A stretch of 64,000 bases of DNA from Terribacillus saccharophilus (GTDB taxonomy: Bacteria; Bacillota; Bacilli; Bacillales; Amphibacillaceae): NCBI RefSeq assembly GCF_002272745.1, contig NZ_NPBD01000002.1, positions 1 through 64,000 on the forward strand. The letters run 5' to 3'. Under the pieces are notes generated by a model that made no database searches, was not told where the DNA came from, and saw only the letters and a list, made by a program, of their open reading frames with translations. Below are positions 1 through 9,076 of the stretch, piece after piece. The number at the start of each line of letters is the position of its first letter. The stretch's first letter is position 1. A program made the translations under genes and the position numbers.

Positions 1-994
<994 letters not shown>

Positions 995-999
995 TAGTG

Positions 1000-1035
1000 A
1001 AAGGCCATAGCTTAGATGCTGGGGCCTTTTCCTTT
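1000..1035 (+). terminator. Rho-independent terminator of the collagen-like gene
   Basis: Inverted repeat AAAGGCC (1000-1006) / GGCCTTT (1023-1029) followed by a T-rich run, immediately after the stop codon. Confidence 0.75.
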
Positions 1036-1070
1036 TGAGAGTATTGCTGAAAAATATCGAACACTAAAAC

Positions 1071-1099
1071 TTTTCAGTCAATATACCAAGGCGTATAAT
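1071..1099 (+). promoter_or_regulatory. SigA-type promoter for pepF
   Basis: TTTTCA (1071-1076), a 17-base spacer, then a perfect TATAAT (1094-1099). The start codon of pepF lies 28 bases downstream of the -10 box. Confidence 0.6.
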
Positions 1100-1127
1100 A
1101 GAAAGGTAGTTTTAAGGAGGTATACAT

Positions 1128-2921
1128 ATGACAAATAAGTACGGACAAACATGGGATCTGGATGCGATTTTCCCTGGTGGCAGTGATTCTTCTGCACTTT
1201 CGGAATTCGCAGAGAAAGCAGATCAAGCCTTAACAGATTGGAAACAGGCTTTGGAAGCCTTTCAAGTACCGGATCAGGCCGAAGATACGGCCGGCTTGGT
1301 GCGTATCGTGGAGAAGTGGGAAACATCTGCTAAACATGTATTCGAGGTTGTTGCATTCGTTGAGTGTCTGGTAGCCCAGGATGTTACAGATAAAAAAGCT
1401 AAGCAATGGTCTGGGAAGAAAGATGAACTTATGGCTGCTTACAGCGGAACGCTTACTGGAGTGGATCAGGTTATCACACAAGTGCCGCAGCAGACATGGG
1501 AGCAGATGCTGGAGCAGCCGGAATTAATCAATTATGCTTTCGTTCTTGATGAACGTAAAAAAGAGGCTGCTGAAAAGCTTTCTCCTGAACAGGAAGTGTT
1601 GTTGAATGATTTGGCGATTGACGGTTACCATGGCTGGGGAGGCATGTATGACACAATTGTCGGCAGTATCCAAGTGCCATTGGAAATCGATGGGGAGGAA
1701 AAATCCTATTCCGTTGGTCAAGCAGCCAACAAATTGGATGCTCCAGATCGCCAGGTAAGACAGCATGTGTTTGCTAGAATGCAGGAAGCTTGGACAGAAA
1801 AAGAAGATTTCTTTGCTGAAACGATTAATCATCTGGCTGGTTTCCGTCTGCAGACATATAAGCATCGCAAATGGGACAGTGTGTTGAAAGAGCCGCTGGC
1901 TTACAACCGTATGTCTCAAGAAACGCTGGATGCTATGTGGGGAGCGATTTCGGATGAGAAGGATTCATTCGTAAAATACCTGCAGCGCAAAGCGAAGATT
2001 CTCGGTCTTGAAAAATTGAGCTGGTATGATATCGATGCACCGCTCTCTTCTGCAACGAAGCATGTTTCATACGACGAAGCAGCTGACTTCATTGTGAAGA
2101 ATTTCCGCACGTATAGCAGTCAGATGGCAGATTTCTCACAGCAAGCTTTTGAGAAGCGGTGGATTGAGGCAGAAGACCGTAATAGCAAACGTCCTGGTGG
2201 CTTCTGTACTAGCTTCCCGGACAAGAAAGAAAGCCGAATTTTCATGACTTTCAGCGGAACGGCTTCCAACGTGTCGACACTTGCGCATGAATTAGGTCAT
2301 GCGTATCACAGCTACGCAATGAATGATGTAGAGCAGCTGAACCAGCAATATGCTATGAACGTAGCAGAAACAGCTTCCACATTGGCAGAATTAATCGTCT
2401 CCGATGCTGCAGTAAGAGAAGCAGCGACGAAGGATGAGAAAATCGCGTTGATCGAGGAAAAAATCCAACGTAGCATTGCTTTCTTCATGAATATCCATGC
2501 GCGCTTTTTGTTCGAGACAAGATTCTATGAAGAACGCAAAAATGGACTCGTATCCGCTGCACGCTTGCGTGAGTTGATGGTCGATGCTCAGAAAGAAGCA
2601 TATAATGATCAGCTAGATGAGTACGATCCGACATTCTGGGCGTCCAAGCTGCATTTCTACGCAACCGACGTACCGTTCTATAATTTCCCGTATACATTCG
2701 GATATTTGTTCAGCACAGGTATTTACGCAAAAGCGGCAGAGAATCCGGAAGACTTTGAACGTTCCTATAATGCTTTGCTTGAGGATACTGGCCGCATGAC
2801 GGTTGAGGACTTAGCGATGAAGCATTTGCAGGAGGATTTGACCGATAAGGCATTCTGGCTTAAAGCTATTGCAGTTTGCAAGCAGGACATCGAGGAATTC
2901 TTGAGATTGACTGCAGAATAA
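1128..2921 (+). CDS. pepF: Oligoendopeptidase F, M3B family
   Basis: A 597-residue cytoplasmic zinc metallopeptidase that cuts short peptides. The zinc motif HELGH is at residues 387-391, followed by the conserved NVAETAS stretch that supplies the third zinc ligand. Full length for the family (about 600). The start is fixed by a strong Shine-Dalgarno AAGGAGG at 1114-1120. The gene is alone between its own promoter and terminator. A peptide importer (dtpT) lies 220 bases downstream on the other strand, so uptake and cleavage of oligopeptides are encoded close together, though not in one operon. Confidence 0.95.
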   Translation: MTNKYGQTWDLDAIFPGGSDSSALSEFAEKADQALTDWKQALEAFQVPDQAEDTAGLVRIVEKWETSAKHVFEVVAFVECLVAQDVTDKKAKQWSGKKDELMAAYSGTLTGVDQVITQVPQQTWEQMLEQPELINYAFVLDERKKEAAEKLSPEQEVLLNDLAIDGYHGWGGMYDTIVGSIQVPLEIDGEEKSYSVGQAANKLDAPDRQVRQHVFARMQEAWTEKEDFFAETINHLAGFRLQTYKHRKWDSVLKEPLAYNRMSQETLDAMWGAISDEKDSFVKYLQRKAKILGLEKLSWYDIDAPLSSATKHVSYDEAADFIVKNFRTYSSQMADFSQQAFEKRWIEAEDRNSKRPGGFCTSFPDKKESRIFMTFSGTASNVSTLAHELGHAYHSYAMNDVEQLNQQYAMNVAETASTLAELIVSDAAVREAATKDEKIALIEEKIQRSIAFFMNIHARFLFETRFYEERKNGLVSAARLRELMVDAQKEAYNDQLDEYDPTFWASKLHFYATDVPFYNFPYTFGYLFSTGIYAKAAENPEDFERSYNALLEDTGRMTVEDLAMKHLQEDLTDKAFWLKAIAVCKQDIEEFLRLTAE

Positions 2922-2928
2922 ATAAGGG

Positions 2929-2956
2929 AGACCACTCAATTGAGTGGTCTTTTTTT
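2929..2956 (+). terminator. Terminator of pepF
   Basis: Perfect hairpin AGACCACTCAA/TTGAGTGGTCT followed by eight T. Confidence 0.9.
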
Positions 2957-3097
2957 ATGACAATACTCACTTTAGTAGCTGAACTGTTTTTATCACCAGG
3001 AACAGTCCGGAATTATTTCTCAGAACTTTTGGATAAACTGGGAGCTCAAAACCGTTCGCAAGCAGTTTTCAAAGCGAAGAAAGAGGAATGCATATAA
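2957..3097 (+). pseudogene. Remnant of a LuxR/NarL-type response regulator (C-terminal half of the HTH)
   Basis: This frame encodes 46 residues, LSPGTVRNYFSELLDKL followed by GAQNRSQAVFKAKK, which match the recognition helix and end of a LuxR/NarL-family DNA-binding domain such as that of DesR-type regulators. The receiver domain and first HTH helices are absent. The in-frame ATG lies in the T-run of the pepF terminator and no Shine-Dalgarno precedes it, so I read this as a decayed gene end rather than a working protein. The stop codon runs into the dtpT terminator. Confidence 0.7.
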
Positions 3098-3126
3098 AAA
3101 AACACAGCTCCAAAAAGGAACTGTGT
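3095..3126 (-). terminator. Terminator of dtpT
   Basis: On the minus strand an ACACAGTTCC/GGAGCTGTGT hairpin with one mismatch is followed by seven T. Confidence 0.75.
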
Positions 3127-3143
3127 ATATGTGTATCTGAAGT

Positions 3144-4520
3144 TTAGTCTCTTGCATCCAGCATGGACTGAAGTTTTTTGGAAATCGTTAGCAGTATGAT
3201 ACCTACTACGATTGCCGCTGCACCGATTACACTGAATATTTCCACATAACCGAGTGTTGCTGTTAATGCAGCAAGCTGACCGCCGATAATGTTGGCGATA
3301 CCGGATGCTGCCATCCAGACACCCATTAATAGAGAAGCGATCTTGATAGGTGCTACTTTACTTATCATCGATAAACCTACAGGTGATAGACAAAGCTCAC
3401 CTATAGTGTGGAACAGATAGGTAAAGATGATGAACAGAATATTAGCTTTGTGTACAATATCTGTTTCGTCACTGCCAGTATAAAGTACTGCTGGAACCAA
3501 AACCATGAACCCTATTCCCAGGAGAATCATGCCAAGGGACATTTTTGTTGTTGTCCGCAAATCTCCGCGTTTTGATTTACTAAGTTTCAACCAGACAGCA
3601 GATATGATTGGTGCAAGGATAACAATGAATAGCGGATTCACAGATTGGAACCAGGAGACAGGTATCGTATAACCGCCAACATTTCTATCAATGAAATCCC
3701 TTGTATAAAGTGTCAGGGAAGTACCGGCTTGTTCAAAACCAGCCCAGAAGAAGATAACAAAGACAAACAGGATTAGTACAGCACCTGTCCGTTTCTTTTC
3801 TGCTTTAGTCATTTTTGCAGCAGGAACGTTCTTAGCTGTTACATTAGTCCGAGCAGGTTTTGTCCCGATATCACCTAAGTAGCGTTTACCTAACAAGCTG
3901 AAGATCAGCTGGCCGACAACCATACCGATGGAAGAAGCCAAGAACGCCCATTTAAAACCAAAGTGTTCAATACCATCAGCGTCTACTGAGTGGAATAAAT
4001 CTTCTGCAAGAAAACCAGCTATTAATGGGGAGAAAAATGCTCCCAAGTTGATTCCCATGTAGAAGATTGTGAAGGCAGCGTCCTTCCGTTTATCTCTTGG
4101 ATCATATAGATCACCTACATAAGTGGAAATATTCGGTTTGAAGAATCCATTACCTATGATCAAGAAAAGTATTCCTATATATAGACCTAATTGGCTGTTG
4201 AATAGAAATATTGTGAAATCTCCGATCGCCATTGTAATACCGCCGATCGTGATTGCTGTACGAAGTCCAATGAATTTGTCTGTAAGATAGCCGCCGATAA
4301 TTGGCGTAAAGTAAATGACTCCTCCGTATAAACTATAAATGAAGGCAGCATGTTGTGTATCCATGCCTAGGCCGCCGCTTATTACTGCAGCAGTCAAGTA
4401 AAGCATTAATACAGAGCGCATTCCATAATAGCTATATCTTTCCCACAATTCCGTGAAGAAGAGAAGATACAATCCCTTTGGATGCTTCTTCCCTTGTGGG
4501 ATTGTAGCTGGTGTATCCAT
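3144..4520 (-). CDS. dtpT: Proton-coupled di-/tripeptide transporter, POT/PTR family
   Basis: A 458-residue major-facilitator protein importing di- and tripeptides with protons. The family E1XXE2R-type motif is visible near the N-terminus (FFTELWERYSYYGMR). The POT signature is seen around NFGAFFSPL-like residues (GINLGAFFSPLIAGFL), together with about 14 hydrophobic segments. An upstream ATG at 4547 is rejected because GGGAGG sits just before the ATG at 4520, inside the extended frame. It has its own promoter and terminator. Confidence 0.93.
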   Translation of the reverse strand: MDTPATIPQGKKHPKGLYLLFFTELWERYSYYGMRSVLMLYLTAAVISGGLGMDTQHAAFIYSLYGGVIYFTPIIGGYLTDKFIGLRTAITIGGITMAIGDFTIFLFNSQLGLYIGILFLIIGNGFFKPNISTYVGDLYDPRDKRKDAAFTIFYMGINLGAFFSPLIAGFLAEDLFHSVDADGIEHFGFKWAFLASSIGMVVGQLIFSLLGKRYLGDIGTKPARTNVTAKNVPAAKMTKAEKKRTGAVLILFVFVIFFWAGFEQAGTSLTLYTRDFIDRNVGGYTIPVSWFQSVNPLFIVILAPIISAVWLKLSKSKRGDLRTTTKMSLGMILLGIGFMVLVPAVLYTGSDETDIVHKANILFIIFTYLFHTIGELCLSPVGLSMISKVAPIKIASLLMGVWMAASGIANIIGGQLAALTATLGYVEIFSVIGAAAIVVGIILLTISKKLQSMLDARD

Positions 4521-4552
4521 TTTTAATCCTCCCTTTTTAAAGAACATTGTCC

Positions 4553-4582
4553 ATTATACGTCATAGTTTTTCTCGAATTCAA
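4553..4582 (-). promoter_or_regulatory. Probable SigA promoter for dtpT
   Basis: On the minus strand TTGAAT, an 18-base spacer, then TATAAT, ending 33 bases before the dtpT start codon. Confidence 0.5.
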
Positions 4583-4669
4583 ACAATTTCGTTATATGAA
4601 GTAAAAGTAATAAAATTGCTAAAATTAGGACTTGGATGATATTTCATATATAGGAAATATTAATATTTC

Positions 4670-4698
4670 TTGCTAGCGCTCTCATTTTTCTATATAAT
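4670..4698 (+). promoter_or_regulatory. SigA promoter upstream of the TPP riboswitch
   Basis: TTGCTA (4670-4675), a 17-base spacer, then TATAAT (4693-4698). Transcription would begin about 30 bases before the riboswitch aptamer. Confidence 0.65.
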
Positions 4699-4732
4699 GG
4701 ATAGACAACAGAAAACAAAACGGTAAAAATAA

Positions 4733-4825
4733 GCCTGCAGGGGGAGCCATTTCGGCTGAGATGGACATTTGTCCAGACCCTTTGAACCTGTGAGTTAGCA
4801 CTCGCGTAGGGATGTAGCTTCTTTG
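4733..4825 (+). ncRNA. TPP (THI-box) riboswitch aptamer
   Basis: The conserved THI-box elements are present in order: GGGGGAGCC, GGCTGAGATGG, ACCCTTTGAACCTG, GTTAGCACTCGCGTAGGGA. The aptamer lies between a SigA promoter and a terminator hairpin, directly upstream of the thiamine transporter gene. When thiamine pyrophosphate is bound, transcription is expected to stop before thiT. Confidence 0.95.
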
Positions 4826-4831
4826 ATGGGG

Positions 4832-4885
4832 AAACAATGCACACTGGGCCATCGGAAGGGACCCCTCTGCAGCATTGTTTTTTTG
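4832..4885 (+). terminator. Riboswitch-controlled terminator before thiT
   Basis: AAACAATGC (4832-4840) pairs with GCATTGTTT (4872-4880), followed by T residues. It lies between the TPP aptamer and the thiT Shine-Dalgarno and is the likely expression platform. Confidence 0.8.
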
Positions 4886-4913
4886 TTGCATTCTTTATTA
4901 GAGGAGAAAAAAT

Positions 4914-5480
4914 ATGCAATCAAGAAGCAAGGTTTTATTTTTAGTAGAGGTGGCAATATTCGCCGCACTCGCATTCGTACTGGACTTATTTTCATTTAAA
5001 GCGTGGGCGCAGGGAGGCAGTATCTCCTTGCAAATGGTGCCAATTTTCTTAATGGCGTTTCGCTGGGGGTGGAAAGGCGGTCTTACGACAGGGTTAGTTG
5101 TAGGATTGCTGCAATTAGTCACCGGCCCTTATATAATACATGTTGTCCAAGGTTTCTTAGATTATCCTTTGGCCTTCACTTTAGTTGGACTGGCAGCTGT
5201 AACGGCTGGTTCAGCGCGTAAAGCGGCAAAAGAGAATAACCGAGCGAAGCTTATTGGATTCTTAATCATCGGAACATTGATTGGCAGTATCGGGCGGTTC
5301 GCTTCGCACTTTGTAGGCGGAATGGTCTTTTTCGGATCTGCAGCTGCTCCGGGGCAAACGGTTTGGGCATACTCACTTATATACAATGGCTCCTACTTGC
5401 TGCCAAGCTTTATAGCCAGCATTATCGTTATTCTCATTTTGGTTTTGGCTCAGCCGAAACTCATCTTACCAAAGAAATAA
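4914..5480 (+). CDS. thiT: Thiamine-binding S component of an ECF transporter
   Basis: A 188-residue membrane protein with six hydrophobic segments, matching ThiT/YuaJ. The N-terminal signature (FAALAFVLDLF) and the KAWAQGGSISLQMVP stretch, which contains the thiamine-binding Trp, are both present. ThiT captures thiamine outside and works with the shared EcfAA'T energizing module, which is not encoded here. The Shine-Dalgarno GAGGAG precedes the ATG. It is the sole gene under the TPP riboswitch. Confidence 0.95.
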   Translation: MQSRSKVLFLVEVAIFAALAFVLDLFSFKAWAQGGSISLQMVPIFLMAFRWGWKGGLTTGLVVGLLQLVTGPYIIHVVQGFLDYPLAFTLVGLAAVTAGSARKAAKENNRAKLIGFLIIGTLIGSIGRFASHFVGGMVFFGSAAAPGQTVWAYSLIYNGSYLLPSFIASIIVILILVLAQPKLILPKK

Positions 5481-5482
5481 AA

Positions 5483-5515
5483 AAAGGCACTGTCTCATTG
5501 GACAGTGCCTTTCTA
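5483..5515. terminator. Bidirectional terminator between thiT and yflT-like gene
   Basis: Perfect 12-base stem AAAGGCACTGTC/GACAGTGCCTTT with A and T runs on either side, between two convergent genes. Confidence 0.85.
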
Positions 5516-5516
5516 T

Positions 5517-5867
5517 TTAGATTAGCAAGCCTTCGACGTTGTCTGTTTCTGTGACAATCAAGAAGATTTTCCCCTCATCGAGATCCTCTTCAAAATCCTC
5601 AGCTTCTTCCTGAGAAAAACCGATTTCCTTCAATTTCGCACGTAGTTCATCACCTTGTTTACTGAACATGCTGCCAACAGCACTTTTAGCTCCCATCTCG
5701 GATAATCCAATCGTATTAGCATCCACTTTACTGGATACACGTTTCGTTCTGTCATCATCATGTGACAATACATAGATGTTATCTTTGTTTACCCCTTTTG
5801 TGCTTAAAAGTTGAATGTCTTCTTGGATCTTTTCATCGTTTGTGTACTCTTTTAAATATGGTTTCAT
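5517..5867 (-). CDS. yflT: General stress protein of the YflT/GSP17M family
   Basis: A 116-residue soluble acidic protein matching the Bacillus YflT heat/general-stress family. It has an N-terminal beta-alpha segment (IQLLSTKGVNKDNIYVLSHDDDRT), a Gly/Ser-rich middle, and an acidic helix (EEAEDFEEDLDEG) before a final strand (KIFLIV). Molecular function is unknown; family members belong to the SigB general stress regulon. A SigB-like promoter lies upstream, which supports the same control here. Confidence 0.85.
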   Translation of the reverse strand: MKPYLKEYTNDEKIQEDIQLLSTKGVNKDNIYVLSHDDDRTKRVSSKVDANTIGLSEMGAKSAVGSMFSKQGDELRAKLKEIGFSQEEAEDFEEDLDEGKIFLIVTETDNVEGLLI

Positions 5868-5908
5868 GTTGAATTCTCCTTTTTTAGCTAATTTGATGTA
5901 CTAAATGT

Positions 5909-5933
5909 CTACCCGCTGGCTAGAAAATAAAAC
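5909..5933 (-). promoter_or_regulatory. SigB-type promoter for the yflT-like gene
   Basis: On the minus strand GTTTTA, a 13-base spacer, then GGGTAG. This fits the SigB consensus GTTTAA-N13-15-GGGTAT with one mismatch in each box. It lies 42 bases before the start codon of a general stress gene. Confidence 0.65.
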
Positions 5934-5989
5934 CAACAATAATAATTACAAAAATTCAATATAGTATGTCTATTTATCTGAAAATCGGC

Positions 5990-6017
5990 TTACAGACGCT
6001 GTGTGTTGTGATAAACT
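5990..6017 (+). promoter_or_regulatory. Possible SigA promoter for the 6061 gene
   Basis: TTACAG (5990-5995), a 16-base spacer, then TAAACT (6012-6017). Each box is a four-out-of-six match. Confidence 0.4.
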
Positions 6018-6060
6018 GAATGTAAATCGAGGTTTCCAGTCCGGGTGAGGAGGAAACAAT

Positions 6061-6417
6061 ATGGCAGATATTATTGATATGGATCAAGTTAAAACTAAGA
6101 AATGTTTATGTCAGGTCGCCAAAATGAAAGGCATCGAATACGAAATCTATCTTACTGTCGTTAAATATATAGATAAACATACGGAGAATGTACTCCCTGA
6201 ATATGCTTTCAAAACGACAGCTTCTGGTTTGTCTGAAATATATAATGGTAATCGCGAGCTATTTTTGAGAAGTTATTATGAATTGCTGCGTTATTGGGAT
6301 ATCCCACTGATTGATGCAGAGATTCCTGCTAATATGGAATTCGAACGCTATCCGAAAATAGGAGACCTATGTTACTTTATTGACCGCAAAATTCAAACTG
6401 GCAAATATACGAGTTGA
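6061..6417 (+). CDS. Unknown 118-residue soluble protein
   Basis: I do not recognise this protein. It is compact, mixed-charge and without membrane segments. It starts with a short acidic leader (MADIIDMDQ), has a Lys-Cys-Leu-Cys stretch at residues 14-17, and ends in an aromatic-rich region (YYELLRYWDIPLIDAEIP and PKIGDLCYFIDRK). GAGGAGGAAAC before the ATG, a possible promoter and a terminator make it a likely independent gene. Predominantly helical by composition. No function can be assigned. Confidence 0.7.
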   Translation: MADIIDMDQVKTKKCLCQVAKMKGIEYEIYLTVVKYIDKHTENVLPEYAFKTTASGLSEIYNGNRELFLRSYYELLRYWDIPLIDAEIPANMEFERYPKIGDLCYFIDRKIQTGKYTS

Positions 6418-6449
6418 AAGGACAGCTGGATGTATCAGCTGTCCTTTTT
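6417..6449 (+). terminator. Terminator of the 6061 gene
   Basis: Stem AAAGGACAGCTG/CAGCTGTCCTTT with a T-run, overlapping the last base of the gene. Confidence 0.85.
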
Positions 6450-6556
6450 AGATGTAGGATAGAAAGTGTTAATACGTGAGAGCATAGGGAAGATACGTTT
6501 AGCTTTCGAATTGGAAGGGCAATACAGAACTAATTGATTCAAAAGGAGAGAGTCGT

Positions 6557-7048
6557 ATGGCGAATAAAACAACAGAGGTTTCCGCAGCAGAAGTGGTGGA
6601 GCTGTTGGAAATAGAAGGCGGAGAAAAAGTGATAGTCTTTGGTGCTGGAAATGGGGAACTGGTTATTCCTATCGCACATAAAACAAAAGATCGCGTCACA
6701 GCCCTGGAGAAAGACGAAACTTTATTAGAAGAATTAGCTCTTCGTGCAGAGGAGGAAACGCTGACGAATATCGACCGGATGCCTAGCGGATTAGGCAGGC
6801 TGAATTTTCCCGACGCTTCCTTCCAACGAGGCCTGGCGGCATTTGTGCTGGACAATACAGATGACCCCGAGCTTGCAGCACAGGAAATGTACAGAGTTAC
6901 TATTGAAAAGGGTATTATGGTAGCGCTCGGCTACAGCAGAGATCACAGCGCGGATCTGCTTGCAGATAAATTGACTAAGGCTGGATTCGAAGTGACGCAA
7001 GGAGACTTTAATGAAGAAGTATATTATGTAAAAGCATATAAAGCATAA
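6557..7048 (+). CDS. Small class I SAM-dependent methyltransferase
   Basis: 163 residues. Motif I is VIVFGAGNGELVIPIA (about residues 26-41), followed by an acidic motif II (VTALEKDE) and a motif IV-like FVLDNTDDPE. The C-terminal part is a short Rossmann end. The fold supports methyl transfer from S-adenosylmethionine; the substrate is unknown. It is shorter than typical UbiE/Methyltransf_11 members (about 200-250), having lost most of the cap region. AAAGGAGAG precedes the ATG. It is a single-gene unit ending in a terminator shared with the next, convergent gene. Confidence 0.75.
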   Translation: MANKTTEVSAAEVVELLEIEGGEKVIVFGAGNGELVIPIAHKTKDRVTALEKDETLLEELALRAEEETLTNIDRMPSGLGRLNFPDASFQRGLAAFVLDNTDDPELAAQEMYRVTIEKGIMVALGYSRDHSADLLADKLTKAGFEVTQGDFNEEVYYVKAYKA

Positions 7049-7050
7049 GA

Positions 7051-7075
7051 AAACCGCCAGATATGGCGGTTTTTA
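7051..7075. terminator. Bidirectional terminator between methyltransferase and flavin reductase
   Basis: Stem AAACCGCCA/TGGCGGTTT flanked by A and T residues between convergent genes. Confidence 0.75.
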
Positions 7076-7080
7076 CTTGT

Positions 7081-8430
7081 TCACTGAAGCATGCTAGGAA
7101 TATCGCTCTCCGCTGTCGGATAAGCCCAAAGCAAAGACTGCAGCATTTTAACCGGTGCTTCCATCTCAATTGCCAATGTAAAGACATTAATAAAATGTTC
7201 AGCATGAGCTGCATATAAATACGCACCGACAATAGTTTGCTTTTCTTTATCTAAAATAATTTTGCTGTACCCTTCTTCCAGTCTAGTCGTTTTATTTGTG
7301 AAGAAGGAGCTCAAATCTTGTTTGATGACAGTATACTTGTCCTGTAATTTTGCAGCCTCGTCTGCTGTTACGCCAACTGAAGCAATTCCGGGGATTGTAT
7401 AAACAACGGAAGGCTGAACATGGTTGAAATCATCCTGTTGTTTTTCTTCCAACATGTGTTGAATAACGCGGCTTCCAGCTTCTGAAGCCAGAGGTGTAAG
7501 GGGCAGCTTTCCGTCATCAGCGCAATCACCTGCAGCGTAAATATGCGGTGCTGATATACTTTGCTGATTTTTATCTACTTTGATTCCTTTCTTGCTATAA
7601 GAAATGGATGTCTGATCCAGCCCCATATCTTGGACATTCGGTGCTCTGCCAGCACCGTGAATGACGATGTCAGCAGCTAGCTGTTCTATGTTGTTTTCAG
7701 AACGGATGGAAACGATAAATGCATTCCCTTGCTTTTCTACAGCTTCTAGCTCCGTGTTCGTTCTAATATCGATGCCAAGTTTTTTGCTGTAGTTGACCAA
7801 ATGATTGACGACGTCTTCATCAAAGCCTTCCAGAGGACGTTCTCCACGATGAATAATTGTTACTTTTCTATTAAAACGGGCAGCAATATGTGCGAATTCA
7901 AAACTTATATATCCTCCGCCGATTAGCACCAATTCTTGAGGTAACTCATCGAGCTCAAAAAAAGCATCACTTGAAACGAGATTTTCGAATCCATCTACCG
8001 GCAATTTAGTGGGGGAAGCCCCTGAAGCAATTAGAATATACGCAGCTTGAAGTCTTTCTCCGTTAACCTCAATTGTATGATCATCAATAAATTGTGCGTG
8101 TCCTTGGTATACCTCGATGCCGTCATTTTCGAATTCTTCGACAGTCGATTCGGGAATAGGTTTCGTGAATGTCTCCTTATGTTCGCGTAGCTTGCTCCAA
8201 TCTAGCTGTGCATCTCCAGTCAAACCAAAACCCTTCATCCGCTCAAAAGCATCCTGGATTTTGACTGTTTCAATCAGCACTTTCTTTGGATCACACCCCC
8301 ATTGAGGACATGTACCTCCAAATGGTTTATTATCAATAACGGCTACAGTCCACCCCTTTTTTCTAGCTGCTGAAGCCGTGCTGTGGCCACTTACGCCCGA
8401 GCCTATTACGATCAAATCAAGTTTATGCAT
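7081..8430 (-). CDS. FAD/NAD(P) pyridine nucleotide-disulfide oxidoreductase, glutathione-reductase-like
   Basis: 449 residues. The N-terminal FAD-binding GSGVSG is followed by the redox pair Cys41/Cys46 in GGTCPQWGCDPKK. A second NAD(P)-binding GGGYISFEFA lies in the middle, then the FAD motif YAAGDCAD and a dimerization domain. In classical members the C-terminus carries HxHPTxxE; here it reads WAYPTAES, so Tyr437 replaces the catalytic His and the Glu is displaced. The substrate is therefore uncertain. The start at 8430 has AGGAAGGA upstream; an earlier in-frame ATG at 8502 has no such site. Confidence 0.85.
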   Translation of the reverse strand: MHKLDLIVIGSGVSGHSTASAARKKGWTVAVIDNKPFGGTCPQWGCDPKKVLIETVKIQDAFERMKGFGLTGDAQLDWSKLREHKETFTKPIPESTVEEFENDGIEVYQGHAQFIDDHTIEVNGERLQAAYILIASGASPTKLPVDGFENLVSSDAFFELDELPQELVLIGGGYISFEFAHIAARFNRKVTIIHRGERPLEGFDEDVVNHLVNYSKKLGIDIRTNTELEAVEKQGNAFIVSIRSENNIEQLAADIVIHGAGRAPNVQDMGLDQTSISYSKKGIKVDKNQQSISAPHIYAAGDCADDGKLPLTPLASEAGSRVIQHMLEEKQQDDFNHVQPSVVYTIPGIASVGVTADEAAKLQDKYTVIKQDLSSFFTNKTTRLEEGYSKIILDKEKQTIVGAYLYAAHAEHFINVFTLAIEMEAPVKMLQSLLWAYPTAESDIPSMLQ

Positions 8431-8577
8431 AAGTATCATCCTTCCTGGCAATATCCTAACTCTGTACCCGGGCTCTTTGCACAGAAAACATCCTATACAC
8501 AATACATACGGATCGGAAATGTTCTGATAAGATAGAGAAAAAGACTTAATTGGACATGTTAAAAGGAGAGGTTATTT

Positions 8578-8988
8578 ATGAAAACATTTAAACTGGTAGA
8601 GCTGACTTTATATCCGACAGATCAAGTGTCATTAAATGAGAAAGAAATGAAATTGTCAGAGGGGTTAATCATCAATAAGGAAGAAGATAACGAATGGGTG
8701 CTGGAAGCGGTTCTCGGCAAAGCGGATTTGGAAAGTGTACAAGAAATATCTGAAGACCGCATAGTACTACTTGCCCAAGTGCGAATCACGAAACCAGAAA
8801 ACCGCCCGGCGATGTTCCTTGTTCAAGTACAGGAAGTGAATGATTTAGGTGAAGAAGGAAATGTAATCATGAAGGGCACGCTTGCAAGGGAAGAAAAATT
8901 AGAACTGTTCGCTTCAATAAAAAGGATGCGTCAAGAAGGAATGAAAGAGGAAGAGATTTTGACCAGCGGAGCCGGAACCACGGAGTGA
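8578..8988 (+). CDS. ywpF: YwpF-like protein
   Basis: 136 residues, soluble, rich in beta-strand-forming segments. The start MKTFKLVELTLYP, the GLIINKEEDNEWVLEAVL stretch and the KPENRPAMFLVQV segment match the YwpF family of Bacillaceae. The function is unknown; in B. subtilis ywpF lies in a different location. AAAGGAGAGG precedes the ATG. The gene ends 88 bases before a potassium transporter with its own promoter element. Confidence 0.75.
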   Translation: MKTFKLVELTLYPTDQVSLNEKEMKLSEGLIINKEEDNEWVLEAVLGKADLESVQEISEDRIVLLAQVRITKPENRPAMFLVQVQEVNDLGEEGNVIMKGTLAREEKLELFASIKRMRQEGMKEEEILTSGAGTTE

Positions 8989-9024
8989 GTGCGCTTGAAA
9001 AAGCGAGCTATTCTCCAATATGCC

Positions 9025-9033
9025 TGCTATAAT
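9025..9033 (+). promoter_or_regulatory. Extended -10 promoter element before the K+ transporter
   Basis: TGCTATAAT, a perfect TATAAT with the extended TGn, 43 bases before the start codon. No good -35 box is visible. Confidence 0.45.
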
Positions 9034-9076
9034 AGACTACATTTGAAACGAAACGTGCAATTAAAGGAGCTCTTTT

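Noticed and set aside
4644..4995. Minus-strand frames of 66-91 codons across the thiT leader
   Set aside because: They lie opposite the TPP riboswitch, its terminator and the thiT start, have no ribosome site, and are mutually overlapping.
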